From the NCBI GenBank assembly GCA_905479965.1, contig CAJQOR010000345.1, forward strand, positions 1 through 5,425: a stretch of 5,425 bases of DNA. The letters run 5' to 3'. Below the pieces are notes generated by a model that did not search any database, was not told the DNA's origin, and worked only from the letters and a program-made list of their open reading frames with translations. Shown piece after piece: positions 5,359 to 5,425 of this stretch. Made by a program: the position numbers and the translations under genes. The stretch's first letter is position 1. Every line of letters starts with the position of its first letter. Origin of the DNA: an uncultured Rhizobiaceae group bacterium. GTDB taxonomy: Bacteria > Pseudomonadota > Alphaproteobacteria > Rhizobiales > Rhizobiaceae.

Positions 5359-5404
5359 TCTTGTCCGCGTCACACAATTTCAAGTTATCGAATGGATTAC
5401 TCAT

Positions 5405-5418
5405 ACCATTATGATGGT
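5405..5418. repeat. inverted repeat upstream of the L,D-transpeptidase gene
   Basis: ACCAT (5405-5409), TATG, ATGGT (5414-5418), followed on the plus strand by a T-run (5418-5422). On plus it resembles a weak terminator, but no plus-strand gene ends here. On minus it includes CATAAT (5408-5413; 5 of 6 to a -10 box), and a matching -35 would lie beyond the window edge. Promoter/operator for the minus-strand gene is the more sensible reading, but it cannot be settled at the edge. Confidence 0.25.
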
Positions 5419-5425
5419 TTTTAAA

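Noticed and set aside
5359..5373. GTG start for the L,D-transpeptidase at 5373
   Set aside because: No ribosome-binding site precedes it; the ATG at 5358 has GGA at 5 nt and leaves a compact lipoprotein signal sequence.

Overview
The window looks like an ordinary chromosomal segment of an alphaproteobacterium, most likely from the Hyphomicrobiales (rhizobia/Brucella/Bartonella side) or a close marine relative. This rests on the protein families: a DUF5665-type small membrane protein, a DsbB with the alphaproteobacterial HSGVEWGWWPGPESC loop, a 185-residue HNH protein of the type conserved across that class, GluQ-RS, and a YafK-type L,D-transpeptidase. By eye the base composition is moderately AT-rich, lower in GC than most rhizobia. 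I did not compute it, and I cannot name a genus.

Layout, left to right. (1) 30-329 (-): small one-helix membrane protein, divergent from (2) 474-1055 (+), a YqaA/DedA-type membrane protein, and (3) 1064-1600 (+), dsbB, only 8 nt further on, a clear two-gene operon. (4) 1610-2167 (-): HNH endonuclease, convergent with dsbB, with 9 nt between the stop codons. (5) 2285-2929 (-): AlkA-like DNA glycosylase of the HhH-GPD superfamily, on the same strand as HNH but 117 nt away. (6) 2991-3875 (+): gluQ, divergent from the glycosylase across 61 nt. (7) 3889-4128 (-): TusA-family protein, convergent with gluQ across 13 nt. (8) 4141-5358 (-): lipoprotein L,D-transpeptidase, whose stop lies 12 nt before the tusA start, so these two probably form a second operon.

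Functional themes are envelope maintenance (DedA/YqaA, DsbB, L,D-transpeptidase), thiol/sulfur chemistry (DsbB, TusA), tRNA modification (GluQ, perhaps TusA) and DNA metabolism (glycosylase, HNH). The genes are packed tightly, and no stretch longer than 300 bases lacks a gene. I see no tRNA or rRNA gene, IS element, CRISPR array, phage gene or attachment site.

I did not find an undescribed system. The points most worth a second look are: GluQ has lost the CxC half of its zinc site; the L,D-transpeptidase carries a long charged and Ala/Pro/Thr-rich tail ending in a basic aromatic patch; both convergent junctions have palindromes that include stop codons; and small inverted repeats sit in the leaders of HNH, the glycosylase and gluQ.
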